The notes beneath the pieces are model-generated. The model worked only from the letters and a program-made list of their open reading frames with translations. It was not told where the DNA came from and ran no database searches. 64,000 nt of DNA, taken from positions 62,001 through 126,000 of the forward strand of contig NZ_JADDXW010000012.1 in NCBI RefSeq assembly GCF_017183135.1, in the 5' to 3' direction. This DNA is from Aurantimonas marina (GTDB lineage Bacteria; Pseudomonadota; Alphaproteobacteria; Rhizobiales; Rhizobiaceae). Position numbers and translations under genes: made by a program. Shown in pieces: positions 44,369-53,624 of the stretch; position 1 is the first letter of the stretch, and each line of letters opens with the position of its first letter.

Positions 44369-45067
44369 ATGGCCCCGGTCCAGCTATCATATTATTCCGA
44401 TATCTTGTGCATCTGGGCCTATGCCGCTCAGCGCCGCCTCGAGGCACTGGTGGAGAAATTCGGCTCCGACCTAACGATCGACGCGCATTTCTGCCCTGTC
44501 TTCCCCGACGCCTGGGGAAAAATCGAGACCAACTGGAAGAATCGTGGCGGATTCGAGGGTTTCAATCGCCACATCAACGAGGTGGCGCGAAAGTTTCCCC
44601 ATATCGAGGTTCACGAGCGCCTGTGGCTCGAAACCCGGCCGCGAAGCTCGGCGAGCGCTCACCTGTTCGTCAAGGCTGTCGAACTGGTCGAAGCCGACGC
44701 GAGCGGTGGCGAAGCCGAGCAACTGCCTTACCTCGACCGGCTTTCCACACACGCGAGTTGGGAACTGCGACGCGCTTTCTTCGTGTCGGCGAAGGATATT
44801 TCCGACTGGCGGGTCCAGGAGGAAATCGCCGATCGTCTCGGCATCGACTACAGCAATGTCGATCGCAAGATCAGATCCTCCGAAGCGCTAGCGCGGCTTG
44901 CCGCCGACGACCAGATGAGCCGCAAACACGGCGCCGAGGGTAGCCCCACCTTCCTCCTCAACGAGGGACGGCAAAAGCTGTTCGGCAATGTCGGTTACCG
45001 ACTGCTCGAGGCGAATGTTCATGAATTGTTCCACAATGCCGCGGCGGACGAAGCCAGCTGGTGCTGA
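44369..45067 (+). CDS. DsbA-family oxidoreductase (FrnE / HCCA isomerase-like)
   Basis: A 232-residue thioredoxin-fold protein of the DsbA/2-hydroxychromene-2-carboxylate isomerase group. The start QLSYYSDILCIWAYAAQRR is the usual active site, but only one cysteine remains (CIWA in place of CPWC), so it cannot act as a normal disulfide oxidase. The cis-proline region is EGSPTFLLNEGRQKLFG. Glutathione-S-transferase kappa-like or isomerase activity is more likely. ATG 44369 is favoured by GAAGAGG upstream; the frame is open from 44219. It ends one base before a decayed gene. Confidence 0.85.
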   Translation: MAPVQLSYYSDILCIWAYAAQRRLEALVEKFGSDLTIDAHFCPVFPDAWGKIETNWKNRGGFEGFNRHINEVARKFPHIEVHERLWLETRPRSSASAHLFVKAVELVEADASGGEAEQLPYLDRLSTHASWELRRAFFVSAKDISDWRVQEEIADRLGIDYSNVDRKIRSSEALARLAADDQMSRKHGAEGSPTFLLNEGRQKLFGNVGYRLLEANVHELFHNAAADEASWC

Positions 45068-45509
45068 GGCGTGCCGCGGCGTCGTTCGGGCTGTTCCGCG
45101 ACCATTCGTGCAGGCGTCATCGCATCGGACATCGGACCAATGTCCTGACCGTCGAGGACATCGAAAACTACGGCCTCGAGAAGACCGCCGAAATCGCTCT
45201 CGAACTCGCCTGGAAGGATGCAGGCGCGGTCTATGTCTCTTTCAACGTCGATTCTCTCGATTGCGGCTTCGTGCCCGGCACCGGCTGACCCGAGCCGGGT
45301 GGCTTCCTGCCGCGCGCGGCGCTCAAGATCCTCGGCCTCGTCTGCGCCCCGGCATTTGTGGGCCGGAGGTCGTCGAGGTCTCGCCGCCCTATAACACATC
45401 CGACATCACTGCGCTAATGGGCGTCTGCGTCGAGGCGCTGGGTTCGATGGTCGCCCATGGCAACATGGGCAACCACAAGGGCATCATCGACAAGCCGGTC
45501 ACCTATTGA
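45068..45509 (+). pseudogene. Arginase/agmatinase-family hydrolase, truncated and broken
   Basis: The C-terminal half of a ureohydrolase is recognisable: VSFNVDSLDCGFVPGTG, then PEPGGFLPRAALKILGLVC, then GICGPEVVEVSPPYNTSDI and GIIDKPVTY before a stop. It is interrupted by TGA at 45286-45288, where relatives have Trp, and by a one-base frameshift near 45346-45353. The N-terminal half with the first metal ligands is missing. The PGTGWPEPGG type motif is shared with nickel-dependent guanidine hydrolases and some agmatinases. It lies before a polyamine-type importer. Confidence 0.8.
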
Positions 45510-45530
45510 TCGCGAGAGGAACAACCGGCC

Positions 45531-46017
45531 ATGCATCGCAGCCACGTCACGATCACTACCACTTCCACCCTTTCGACCCGCAACGGGCGCCCGTGGCCGC
45601 AACCACACCGAGGCGACGGCCCAGTGGCAGACGCCGCATGAGCCCGACGCCGCGCATCCGGCTGACGATCATACCCACGAGCCGGATTTCGATCTGGTGG
45701 AAAAGGCGTTCACCGACGCCTTTCCGGCCGTCAAGGTCCCGATCAGTTTCCTGCGGCTGACCGGCATCCGGCTCGTTGCCGTGGCCGAGGACGGCGCTAC
45801 GCTGTCCCTGCTCGGGGTCGCGCAGGAAAACGTCGTCGATATCGGCACATTGGCGCCGCATCTCGGCGGCGAGAGCTTTCGCTATGATCCGCTGCCGGCG
45901 GCGATGGTGCCACGGCGCGAGTCCCTCGCCTTCGTCTATTTCGACGGCAAGGCCGTGCGCGGCCTGTCGTTCGAGGAAGCGCGCGCGCTGGTTCCGAAGC
46001 TGGACGCAACACGCTGA
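45531..46017 (+). pseudogene. His-rich small protein of unknown family, frameshifted N terminus
   Basis: The last 125 residues (from TEATAQWQTPHEP) form a clean reading frame with a strand-rich domain ending FVYFDGKAVRGLSFEEARAL. The His-rich start HDHYHFHPFDP lies in another frame, and ATG 45531 with its GAGGAAC site lies in a third. Two frameshifts within about 90 bases would rejoin them. A shorter translated product cannot be excluded. The His-rich stretch suggests nickel or zinc binding, in line with the adjacent metallohydrolase remnant. Confidence 0.55.
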
Positions 46018-46069
46018 GGCGATCTGGTATTGCCGTGCCACAGCCCTCCGCACACGCGATCCCGTGACA

Positions 46070-46196
46070 TGAGCGCTGCCCTTTCCATTCTCGTGGTCGC
46101 CGCCCCCCCTCCGCCGCCATCATCGAGGAGGGGCTGCGCGAGGCGGGACACAGCCAGGTTGAAGAGGTGACGGAGACGGCCGAAAAAGCATATTGT
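46070..46196 (+). pseudogene. Stub of an ANTAR-type (NasT-like) response regulator
   Basis: ATG 46070 opens MSAALSILVV, the first receiver strand. After a frameshift in a run of C residues (46101-46108), AAIIEEGLREAGHSQV continues the receiver domain, and homology ends near 46190. Fewer than 45 residues remain of a protein normally near 190. The frame then runs without stop into the transporter gene, whose own start is at 46251. Confidence 0.6.
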
Positions 46197-46216
46197 GCTG
46201 GCAGGCAAAGCGTGGT

Positions 46217-46242
46217 CCCATTTCGAACCGGTTCGAAATGGG
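46217..46242. promoter_or_regulatory. 26-bp perfect palindrome overlapping the first RBS of the polyamine-type importer
   Basis: CCCATTTCGAACC at 46217-46229 is followed directly by its exact complement to 46242. The centre AACCGGTT is typical of LacI-family operators. The final GGG begins the GGGGAAAG-type ribosome-binding site, eight bases before ATG 46251, so the structure could also hide the site as an RNA hairpin. Confidence 0.65.
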
Positions 46243-46250
46243 GAAAGTCA

Positions 46251-47303
46251 ATGAGCACGACCAACCTGCACCGCGCTGTCGCCGCGGCGCTTGGAAGCCT
46301 GATACTGATTGCATCCGCCGGCGCGCAGGCGCGGGACCTGACCGTGGTCTCCTGGGGCGGTAGTTACCAGGACGCCCAGAAGAAAATCTATTTCGAGCCA
46401 TTCTCGCAGAAGATCGGCAAGCCGGTTCTCGACGAGAGCTGGGATGGCGGCATCGGCGTGATCGCCGCGAAGACGCAGGCGGGCGTGCCCAACTGGGACG
46501 TGGTTCAGGTCGAGGCCGAGGAGCTCGAACTCGGCTGTTTCGATGGCATGTACGAGCCGCTCGACTGGGAGGCGCTCGGTGGGCGCGACAAATTCATCGA
46601 TGCGGCGGTCAGCGACTGCGGCGTCGGGGCGATCGTCTGGTCGACGGCGATCAGCTACGACGCCAGCAAGCTGACGACGGCGCCGACCTCCTGGGCCGAT
46701 TTCTGGGACGTGGAGAAAATTCCCGGCAAACGTGGCCTGCGACGCGGACCCAAATACTCGCTCGAATTCGCATTGATGGCCGACGGTGTGGCGCCGGCGG
46801 AGGTCTATTCAGTTCTCGCCACGCCAGAGGGCGTCGACAGGGCCTTCGCCAAGCTCGACGCGTTGAAGCCGAACATCGTCTGGTGGGAGTCGGGCGCCCA
46901 GCCGTTGCAGTTGCTCGCCTCGGGCGAGGTGGCGATGACGACCGCCTATAACGGGCGCATTTCGGGCATCAACAAAGCCGAGGGCACGAACTTCAAGGTC
47001 GTGTGGGACGGCAGCATCTACGCAGTCGACAGCTGGGTCATCCTCAAGGATAGCCCCAACGCCGAAGATGCGATGGATTTCATCGCCTTCGCCAGTGCGC
47101 CGGAGAACCAGTCGAAGCTGCCCGAATACATCGCTTATGGTTTGCCGAACAAAGCGGCGGCGGCGCAAGTGCCGGCCGAATTGCAGGCCGACCTTCCGAC
47201 CGCACCGCAGAACATCGAAAATGCCGTCGCGCTCGATCCCGGCTTCTGGACCGACAATGTCGAGGCGCTGACCAAGCGTTTCGACGCCTGGCTCGCACAG
47301 TAA
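46251..47303 (+). CDS. Polyamine-type ABC transporter substrate-binding protein (PotD-like)
   Basis: A 350-residue periplasmic binding protein with a signal peptide ending near AGAQA. RDLTVVSWGGSYQDAQ and FSQKIGKPV are typical of the spermidine/putrescine or opine-like class, and WDVVQVEAEELELGCFDG and WVILKDSPNAEDAMDF follow. It delivers a polyamine or related compound to the importer encoded directly after it. The frame is open upstream to 46167, where it is a response-regulator remnant. A palindrome overlaps its ribosome-binding site. The actual ligand is open. Confidence 0.88.
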   Translation: MSTTNLHRAVAAALGSLILIASAGAQARDLTVVSWGGSYQDAQKKIYFEPFSQKIGKPVLDESWDGGIGVIAAKTQAGVPNWDVVQVEAEELELGCFDGMYEPLDWEALGGRDKFIDAAVSDCGVGAIVWSTAISYDASKLTTAPTSWADFWDVEKIPGKRGLRRGPKYSLEFALMADGVAPAEVYSVLATPEGVDRAFAKLDALKPNIVWWESGAQPLQLLASGEVAMTTAYNGRISGINKAEGTNFKVVWDGSIYAVDSWVILKDSPNAEDAMDFIAFASAPENQSKLPEYIAYGLPNKAAAAQVPAELQADLPTAPQNIENAVALDPGFWTDNVEALTKRFDAWLAQ

Positions 47304-47382
47304 GCTGTGGGATGAAATTGCTCCGATCCGGCGCGTTCCGCCGGGTCGGAGCGTTGCGGCTATGCGGGCGCGAAGGGATGCA

Positions 47383-48447
47383 ATGGACGCGTTTATCAGG
47401 TTCGAGAACATCTCGAAGGCGTTTGGCGCGCAGACCGTAGTCGACAATCTCGATCTGACGATCCAGCGGGGTGAATTTCTCAGCCTGCTTGGACCGTCGG
47501 GCTCGGGCAAGACAACGATCCTGATGATGCTCGCCGGCTTCGTCGCACCGACGCAGGGCAGGATTTGTCTCGACGAACGCGAGATTCAAGGCGTACCCGC
47601 GCACAAGCGCGATCTCGGCGTCGTCTTCCAGAGCTATGCGCTGTTTCCGCATATGACCGTATCCGAAAACATCGCCTTTCCCTTGCGCATGCGCGGGGTA
47701 GGCAAGGCCGAGATCGGCGAGCGCGTCACGCGTTCGCTCGACATGGTCCAGCTCGGCAAACTCGGCGCCCGGCGGCCTGCGCAACTGTCAGGCGGCCAGC
47801 AGCAGCGTGTGGCGCTCGCCCGCGCCATGGTCTATGAGCCGAAGGTGGTGCTGATGGACGAGCCGCTTGGCGCGCTCGACAAGCAACTGCGCGAGCAGAT
47901 GCAGCTCGAATTGCGGGACCTGCACCGCTCGCTCGGCCTGACCATCGTCTTCGTGACCCACGATCAGTCCGAGGCACTGACGATGTCCGACCGTATCGCG
48001 GTCTTCGAGTCGGGCCGCATTGAGCAGATCGGTCCGCCGGAGGAGATATACGACCGTCCGCGAACACGTTTCGTCGCCGAGTTCATCGGCGAGACCAATG
48101 TGCTGGAAGGCACGGTGGTGTCGCTGGAGAAGGGCGTCGCGCGGCTGGCAGTCGGGGGTGGACGAACATTCCTCGCGCGGACCGACCGCGATCTTACCTC
48201 TGGGCAGCGGCTGCTCGTCTGTGTTCGTCCGGAACGAATCGCCGTCTCGGACGATCCCGGCGCCGCGAACACCATTCCTGTCGAAGTCGCCGATAGCGTG
48301 TATCAGGGCGACCACATCCGGTTGCGGCTCGAGGGCGATGGCGTATCGCTGGTCGGACGCAGGGATCGCAGCCGCGCCGACTTTAGAACCGGCGCGCGCG
48401 GCTATGCCTCTTTCGCTCCGGACGATTGTGCGTTGGTCGACACGTGA
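47383..48447 (+). CDS. Polyamine-type ABC transporter ATPase (PotA-like)
   Basis: A 354-residue ATPase. Walker A is GPSGSGKTT, the Q loop is VFQSYALFPHM, the signature is LSGGQQQRVALARAM, Walker B is VVLMDEPLGALD, and the H motif is FVTHDQSEA. The C-terminal TOBE-type regulatory domain begins near residue 240 (FIGETNVLEGTVVSL). It powers import through the two permeases encoded next. ATG 47383 follows AAGGGATGCA. The stop overlaps the permease GTG start by four bases. Confidence 0.93.
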   Translation: MDAFIRFENISKAFGAQTVVDNLDLTIQRGEFLSLLGPSGSGKTTILMMLAGFVAPTQGRICLDEREIQGVPAHKRDLGVVFQSYALFPHMTVSENIAFPLRMRGVGKAEIGERVTRSLDMVQLGKLGARRPAQLSGGQQQRVALARAMVYEPKVVLMDEPLGALDKQLREQMQLELRDLHRSLGLTIVFVTHDQSEALTMSDRIAVFESGRIEQIGPPEEIYDRPRTRFVAEFIGETNVLEGTVVSLEKGVARLAVGGGRTFLARTDRDLTSGQRLLVCVRPERIAVSDDPGAANTIPVEVADSVYQGDHIRLRLEGDGVSLVGRRDRSRADFRTGARGYASFAPDDCALVDT

Positions 48448-49616
48448 ACGCGGCGGAGTTGAGATCGGCCGGCCTTGTCCTGCCGCTCGTGCTGTTTCTC
48501 GGTGTGTTCTTCTTCTGGCCGCTGGCCACCATGCTGACGACCGCTGTGAGTGACGATGCCGTCGGCAAGGCGTTTCCGACGGCGGCGGCGGCGCTCTCAT
48601 CGTGGGACGGCACGGTGCCGCCCGATGCGGCGATCCAGACGGCGGTGGCGAAAGACCTGCGCGTGATCGAGGATCGCAGCGTCCTCGGCGACGCCGTGCG
48701 TCGCCTCAACAGTGCGGTGCCAGGCTTTCGTTCGCTGATCACCAAGACCTACCGTACCGTTCGCCAGAATGCCGACGCGCCGGTGGACCTCACCGCGATC
48801 GACGTCCAATGGGGCGATCCGGCGGTATGGCGCGGCTTCGCAAGGGCCGTGCCACCCTATACGGATCGCAATCTCCTTGCCGCCGTCGATCTTCAACGGG
48901 GCCCCTACGGCGACATCCGCCAAGTCGGCGAGGCGGCTTCGGCCAACCGCGTCATCATGGTGCGAACCTTCGTCATCGCGGCAAGCGTCACCGCGCTATG
49001 CGCCGCCATCGGGCTGCCTTACGCCATGCTGATCGCCGCTGCCGGCGGTTGGGTGCGGACCCTCCTCCTCCTCGCGGTGCTGCTGCCGCTCTGGACCTCA
49101 TTGCTGGTGCGCACCGCGGCCTGGGTGGTGCTCCTGCAGAACAACGGGCTGGTGAATGGATTCCTCCAGACCATCGGTCTGATCGACCATCCGCTGCCGC
49201 TGATCTTCAATCGCGCGGGCGTGGTGATCGCCATGACCCATGTGCTTTTGCCGTTCATGGTCCTGCCGATCTACAGCGTGCTGCTGACGATCCCGTCGAA
49301 CCTGATGCCGGCGGCGGCCACGCTCGGCGCGAACCCGCTTCGGGCGTTCCGGCACGTGCTTTTGCCTCTCGTGCTTCCGGGCCTGATGTCGGGTTCGCTG
49401 CTCGTCTTCATGGTGGCGCTCGGTTATTACATCACGCCGGCGCTGGTCGGCGGAGCGGAGGACCAGATGATCTCGTCGGTCATCGCGTTCTATGCGACTG
49501 GCACCGCGAACTGGGGAATGGCAGCGGCGCTCGGCATCATCCTGCTTGCGGCGACCCTCGTTCTCTACGCGGTCTATCGCCGCTTTTCCCGCACACCGCC
49601 GGGGCTCGGCGTATGA
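48444..49616 (+). CDS. Polyamine-type ABC transporter permease (PotB-like)
   Basis: A 390-residue permease. After the first helix (VLPLVLFLGVFFFWPLATML) comes a periplasmic insertion of about 120 residues, longer than in E. coli PotB, then the MetI-type core. The EAA loop is AAATLGANPLRAFRHVLLPLVLPG. GTG 48444 is inferred from the GTGA overlap with the ATPase stop; an in-frame TTG lies at 48426. Coupled to the next permease by an ATGA overlap. Confidence 0.9.
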   Translation: MNAAELRSAGLVLPLVLFLGVFFFWPLATMLTTAVSDDAVGKAFPTAAAALSSWDGTVPPDAAIQTAVAKDLRVIEDRSVLGDAVRRLNSAVPGFRSLITKTYRTVRQNADAPVDLTAIDVQWGDPAVWRGFARAVPPYTDRNLLAAVDLQRGPYGDIRQVGEAASANRVIMVRTFVIAASVTALCAAIGLPYAMLIAAAGGWVRTLLLLAVLLPLWTSLLVRTAAWVVLLQNNGLVNGFLQTIGLIDHPLPLIFNRAGVVIAMTHVLLPFMVLPIYSVLLTIPSNLMPAAATLGANPLRAFRHVLLPLVLPGLMSGSLLVFMVALGYYITPALVGGAEDQMISSVIAFYATGTANWGMAAALGIILLAATLVLYAVYRRFSRTPPGLGV

Positions 49617-50413
49617 CCGGGCGAATCCTGCGCGGAATCTACGGCGCGGCGGTGGTGTTCTTCCTGATCGCGCCGATCCTGGCGATCCTGCCGCTCGCCT
49701 TCACCGACAGCATCTTCCTGTCCTATCCGATCAACGGCTTTTCCGGCCGGTGGTTCAGGGAACTCGTCGCCAACGAGACCTGGAGCCGGTCGATCGTCAA
49801 CAGCCTGATCATCGCGACCAGCGCCACCGTCCTGTCAACCAGCATCGGCACCCTCGCCGCGCTCGGTCTGCGGGGCGACCGGATTCCGCTGGCCGGGATC
49901 TTGCGGACCGGCTTCATCCTGCCGATGGTGGTGCCACCTGTCGTTCTCGGCGTCGGGATGCAGATCCTGTTTGTCAAAGTCGGGCTGGCCAGCAGCTATC
50001 TCGGCGTCATCGTCGCCCATTCCGTCCTGTGCGTACCCTTCGTCGTGGTCACTGTTTCGGCCTCGCTCGCCGGTATCGACCCGGCGATAGAGTGCGCCGC
50101 ATCGAGCCTCGGCGCCTCACCGGTGCGGACATTTCGCGAGATCACCTTGCCGCTCGCTCTCCCCGGCGTCGTTTCGGGTGCGGTTTTCGCCTTCGCGACG
50201 TCTCTCGACGAAGTGATCCTGACGCTGTTCGTCGCCGGGCCCAATCAGCGCACGCTGGCTCGCCAGATGTTCTCGACGATCCGCGAGAATATCAGCCCCG
50301 CCGTTGCCGCGGCCGCCCTGCTGCTCATTGTCGGAACGCTCGTCCTCGCCGTGCTCGGCGCGGTCCTGCAACACAGGCAGGCGCGGCCGGGCACGGGAAA
50401 AGAAAGAATATGA
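49613..50413 (+). CDS. Polyamine-type ABC transporter permease (PotC-like)
   Basis: A 266-residue permease with six hydrophobic helices and the EAA loop CAASSLGASPVRTFREITLPLALPG. It forms the second half of the membrane channel. ATG 49613 overlaps the preceding stop (ATGA). The open frame back to 48602 is a shadow of potB. It ends the importer operon; 513 bases without a recognisable gene follow. Confidence 0.92.
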   Translation: MTGRILRGIYGAAVVFFLIAPILAILPLAFTDSIFLSYPINGFSGRWFRELVANETWSRSIVNSLIIATSATVLSTSIGTLAALGLRGDRIPLAGILRTGFILPMVVPPVVLGVGMQILFVKVGLASSYLGVIVAHSVLCVPFVVVTVSASLAGIDPAIECAASSLGASPVRTFREITLPLALPGVVSGAVFAFATSLDEVILTLFVAGPNQRTLARQMFSTIRENISPAVAAAALLLIVGTLVLAVLGAVLQHRQARPGTGKERI

Positions 50414-50926
50414 TGGCGATAGCACAAGCACGTCACGCCTAGGCCGATGCGGTTATGTCGGCGGAGGCGCACAAGCTGTTCGGCAAGCGCGCGCCCTCCA
50501 CGAAAGCCGCGAAGAAGGTGTGCTACAATGCCGCCATGGCGGCAGATTCGACTCTGCTGATGCTCGTCGTGGTGCCGATGCCTCACCTATGGCGGTCTGC
50601 TGGGCCGTTTCGTCTCGCGGTTTATACCGGACGCGCCGGACGAGCATCACGTCGCGGCCCAAGACGACAGGCCGGCGGGGCAATTGACCGAATAGGACGC
50701 GGGCGCCGACAGGAAGAGCACTTGACGACGGCTTGAGCCAAGCCACCATCAAACATTGACCACATGAGATATCCCACGGGCAGACACGGCGGCATGGACG
50801 TCAGTGAGGTCCAATGACCCTTGCATGCGATGGTGACCGATTCAGGGATTTCGTCGTTGCCCTGGTTTTGCTCTGCCTCGTTCTACATGGCTGGAGGTCG
50901 GCGGGACGCAAAGCGACGAGGTTACG
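50414..50926. other. Long region after the importer with no recognisable gene
   Basis: 513 bases. Several short ORFs (for example from 50455 and 50814 on the plus strand) show no family resemblance. The one at 50814 has one hydrophobic stretch and overlaps the next gene. It may be a decayed gene, since the opposite side of the importer also holds remnants. Confidence 0.45.
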
Positions 50927-51697
50927 ATGCGGATCAGGATTGCCAGCTATAACATCCGCAAGGCGATCGGTCGCGATGCAAGACGGGACCCGGAACGTAT
51001 CCTCGGTCTGGTCGCCTCGTTGGACGCTGACATCGTTGCGTTGCAGGAAGCTGATTATCGCTTCAACCAACGACGGGCGATTTTCGACGCGGCCAAGATA
51101 CATGAACGCACCGGCCTTCGGCTCGCCGCGCTTGACCACGATGAGCCAGGCCTCGGCTGGCATGGCAATGTTGTGCTGGTTGGCGACCGCATCGACGTGC
51201 GGCAGACACGTTGTCTCGAGCTGCCCGGCCTGGAGCCGAGAGGCGCGGTCCTTGCCGATTTGACCGCCGGAGAGCGCCCCCTGCGGATGATTGCCACACA
51301 TTTGGGCCTGCTCGCCCGGTACCGCTATAGACAGTCGCAAGCGCTGCTCGCCGCAGCTGAACTGGACGTGAAACGTGCGGCGATTATCATGGGTGACTTC
51401 AATGGATGGGGACGCACTCCCAACAGCCTGAGCCTGTTTGAGAAAGAGATGTCGTTGACCCCGACCGGGCCCAGCTATCCGTCCCGGCGGCCCTTGACCC
51501 CGCTTGACCGCATCTACCACAATGATCATCTCGCTCTCACCGATTGCGCCGTCATCGCCGACAGGCTCGCCCGGATCGCTTCCGACCACCTGCCCATTTG
51601 GGCGGAGTTCGAGATCATTGGTGACCGGAACCCTCTCTCCACAGATCAGGCGGCTCTCGGGCCCGAGATGTCGGGGATCGGGGGCGAAGCGACATGA
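50927..51697 (+). CDS. Endonuclease/exonuclease/phosphatase family protein
   Basis: A 256-residue EEP-fold hydrolase of phosphodiesters. Catalytic motifs are ASYNIRKAIG (Asn), DADIVALQEADYRF (Glu, metal), GDFNGWG (Asp/Asn) and SDHLPIWAEF (Asp-His). There is no signal peptide. GAGG stands six bases before ATG 50927. It overlaps the phospholipase-D-like gene by four bases (ATGA). The pair EEP protein plus PLD-like protein occurs in many bacteria and suggests membrane phospholipid metabolism. Confidence 0.92.
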   Translation: MRIRIASYNIRKAIGRDARRDPERILGLVASLDADIVALQEADYRFNQRRAIFDAAKIHERTGLRLAALDHDEPGLGWHGNVVLVGDRIDVRQTRCLELPGLEPRGAVLADLTAGERPLRMIATHLGLLARYRYRQSQALLAAAELDVKRAAIIMGDFNGWGRTPNSLSLFEKEMSLTPTGPSYPSRRPLTPLDRIYHNDHLALTDCAVIADRLARIASDHLPIWAEFEIIGDRNPLSTDQAALGPEMSGIGGEAT

Positions 51698-53280
51698 TGC
51701 AGTGGTTTCTCGCGATCGTCGGCATCCTGTTCGGACTCGGCGGTCTCGTCCTGCTGGGCGAACGGCGATATCGTCACATTCGGCGCGACATCCTGAATCG
51801 GGAAGGCGCATGCGCCATCCCTACACGCCCGTCAGCGCTGCGGGACCTGGTCGAGTCGCTCACTCCACACAATGCGCGGGACGCCGGTCACAGCGGCCAC
51901 GACCTTCTCCCCGACGGACCCAAGGCCCTCTCGGCGCGTCTGTCGCTCATTGAAGCCGCGGCAGCCACGATCGATCTCCAATACTACACCTGGCACAGCG
52001 ACCTCGCCGGACACCTGATGGCGCGTCATGTCATCGCAGCCGCCGAGCGCGGCGTGCATGTGCGCGTCCTGCTCGATGACCTCCATGCGAGCGGCACACG
52101 CGTCCTGGTCAAGACGTTGGCGGCGCACCCGCTGGTGACGGTGCGCATCTACAACGCCTCAATCACACGCCGCGCCTACTTTCTGCACTGGTTGTTCGCC
52201 TTCGCACGTCTCAACAGGCGCATGCACAACAAGGCTCTGGTCGTCGACGGTGCGGTCGCGATCACGGGCGGCCGCAACGTCGGCAATGCATATTTCGGTT
52301 TGGCGGAACTGATGAACTTCCGCGACTGTGACGTTTTGATCGCAGGCCCTTCAGCCGCCGCCGTCGCGACATCGGTACAGAAGTACTGGGATAGCGAGTT
52401 GGCCATGCCGTCCTCCGCGTTCGGCGTGGAAGAACGAGCGCAATCGGCCGTGGTCGACCGGCACATAAAGCTACTTCACGAGGAGATTTCGGACCAGCGC
52501 GTGGGCATCGCCGGAGAAACGAATCCTGAAGCCCTTGCCCGGGTCACCGATCTTCCATCGGTTCGGACGGTGCTGGCGGATCTCGTCTGGTGCCCGTCAA
52601 GCATTGTGGACGACCATCCGGGAATTGCCGGCCCCGACCATCGTAAGGTCGCAAGGCATATCGCCGACCTGACGGCCGCGGCCGAACAAACGCTCGACAT
52701 CGAATCCGGCTACCTCATTCCTGGTCGAGATGGCGTGCGCCGTTTCGCTGCGCTCGTGGATCGCGGCGTCAAGGTGCGGGTCACGACCAATTCCTTCGCC
52801 ACCAACGATGTCCTCGCCGCACAGGCTGGCTACGCGAAATACAGGCATGCCTTGCTCGATGCCGGGGTAGCGATCCACGAACTCAAGCTCAACGCACCGG
52901 TGCGCCGGATAGCCTCGCTGCTGCACGGCTCCATCACCGGCAGTCAGGCGCACGAGGACATCGCTGCCAGCTTGCACTCCAAGGTCATGCTGGTTGACAA
53001 CCGTCTATCCGTGATCGGCTCCTTCAACCTCGACCCTCGCTCCGCACTAGACAACAGCGAGGTCGTTCTTCTGGTGCAAGGGCCCGAATTCGCCAAACGC
53101 ACCGCCGCATTTCTAGAGGACGGACGATCACCGAACGTCACCTACCGCGTAACCTGCGAAGGACGGCGGCTCTTCTGGCACGACGGCCACACAAATCGCA
53201 AGCAAGAACCCGGGATCACGCGCCCGGCGGCCGTCCTGGCCGCCGTGATACGGTACTTGCCGATCGAGCGGCTGCTGTAA
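51694..53280 (+). CDS. Phospholipase D / cardiolipin synthase-like protein
   Basis: A 528-residue protein with one N-terminal membrane helix and two HKD motifs. The first is RMHNKALVVDGAVAITGGRN (His178, Lys180, Asp185); the second is SLHSKVMLVDNRLSVIGSFN in the last third. It would transfer phosphatidyl groups, either making cardiolipin or hydrolysing phospholipids, at the inner membrane. It is coupled to the EEP gene. Length is slightly above that of E. coli cardiolipin synthases. No neighbour defines which reaction applies. Confidence 0.92.
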   Translation: MMQWFLAIVGILFGLGGLVLLGERRYRHIRRDILNREGACAIPTRPSALRDLVESLTPHNARDAGHSGHDLLPDGPKALSARLSLIEAAAATIDLQYYTWHSDLAGHLMARHVIAAAERGVHVRVLLDDLHASGTRVLVKTLAAHPLVTVRIYNASITRRAYFLHWLFAFARLNRRMHNKALVVDGAVAITGGRNVGNAYFGLAELMNFRDCDVLIAGPSAAAVATSVQKYWDSELAMPSSAFGVEERAQSAVVDRHIKLLHEEISDQRVGIAGETNPEALARVTDLPSVRTVLADLVWCPSSIVDDHPGIAGPDHRKVARHIADLTAAAEQTLDIESGYLIPGRDGVRRFAALVDRGVKVRVTTNSFATNDVLAAQAGYAKYRHALLDAGVAIHELKLNAPVRRIASLLHGSITGSQAHEDIAASLHSKVMLVDNRLSVIGSFNLDPRSALDNSEVVLLVQGPEFAKRTAAFLEDGRSPNVTYRVTCEGRRLFWHDGHTNRKQEPGITRPAAVLAAVIRYLPIERLL

Positions 53281-53624
53281 CCACGCTCAGGGCTCATCTT
53301 CCATTGTCATTTTGAGCTTGAACCGATCCAATGATTTTCTCAGGGAATAACAGTTTCTTGAGGCTTTGCGCCCCTCGCTTAAGCTCGGGCTGAGGCTTTT
53401 GAGGCAGCCGCTTGAGATGCATGTCGGAGGTTGCCATACAGGAAGCTCGCGTCGGTGTATGGGTGTGAGCTCAAGGCAGAAGCTCCCATGGCCCGAGGCA
53501 TGAAGCCAACCGTTGTCCGCAAGTCCTGCCCCGTTTGAGTGGACACCCATGATAGGCTTTTGAGCCAAGGCAAGGAGTGTCCGTCAACGACAGAGCCAAA
53601 CTGTCCAGCCCGTGACCGTTTCAA
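53281..53624. other. Intergenic region between convergent genes
   Basis: 344 bases between the PLD-like gene and the amidase gene, somewhat AT-richer than its surroundings. Overlapping reverse ORFs show no family resemblance. GTTTGAGTGGACACCC near 53531-53546 resembles the inner end of some IS3-type elements, but no partner end or transposase was found. Confidence 0.4.

Noticed and set aside
45506-45760. The 84-codon frame starting at 45506 as an independent gene
   Set aside because: Only its His-rich start looks real; the rest is Arg/Ser-rich shadow of the neighbouring frame that continues the protein.
53531-53588. Possible insertion sequence end (GAGTGGACAC and GGAGTGTCCG)
   Set aside because: No transposase, no matching second end and no target duplication were found; the match is short.
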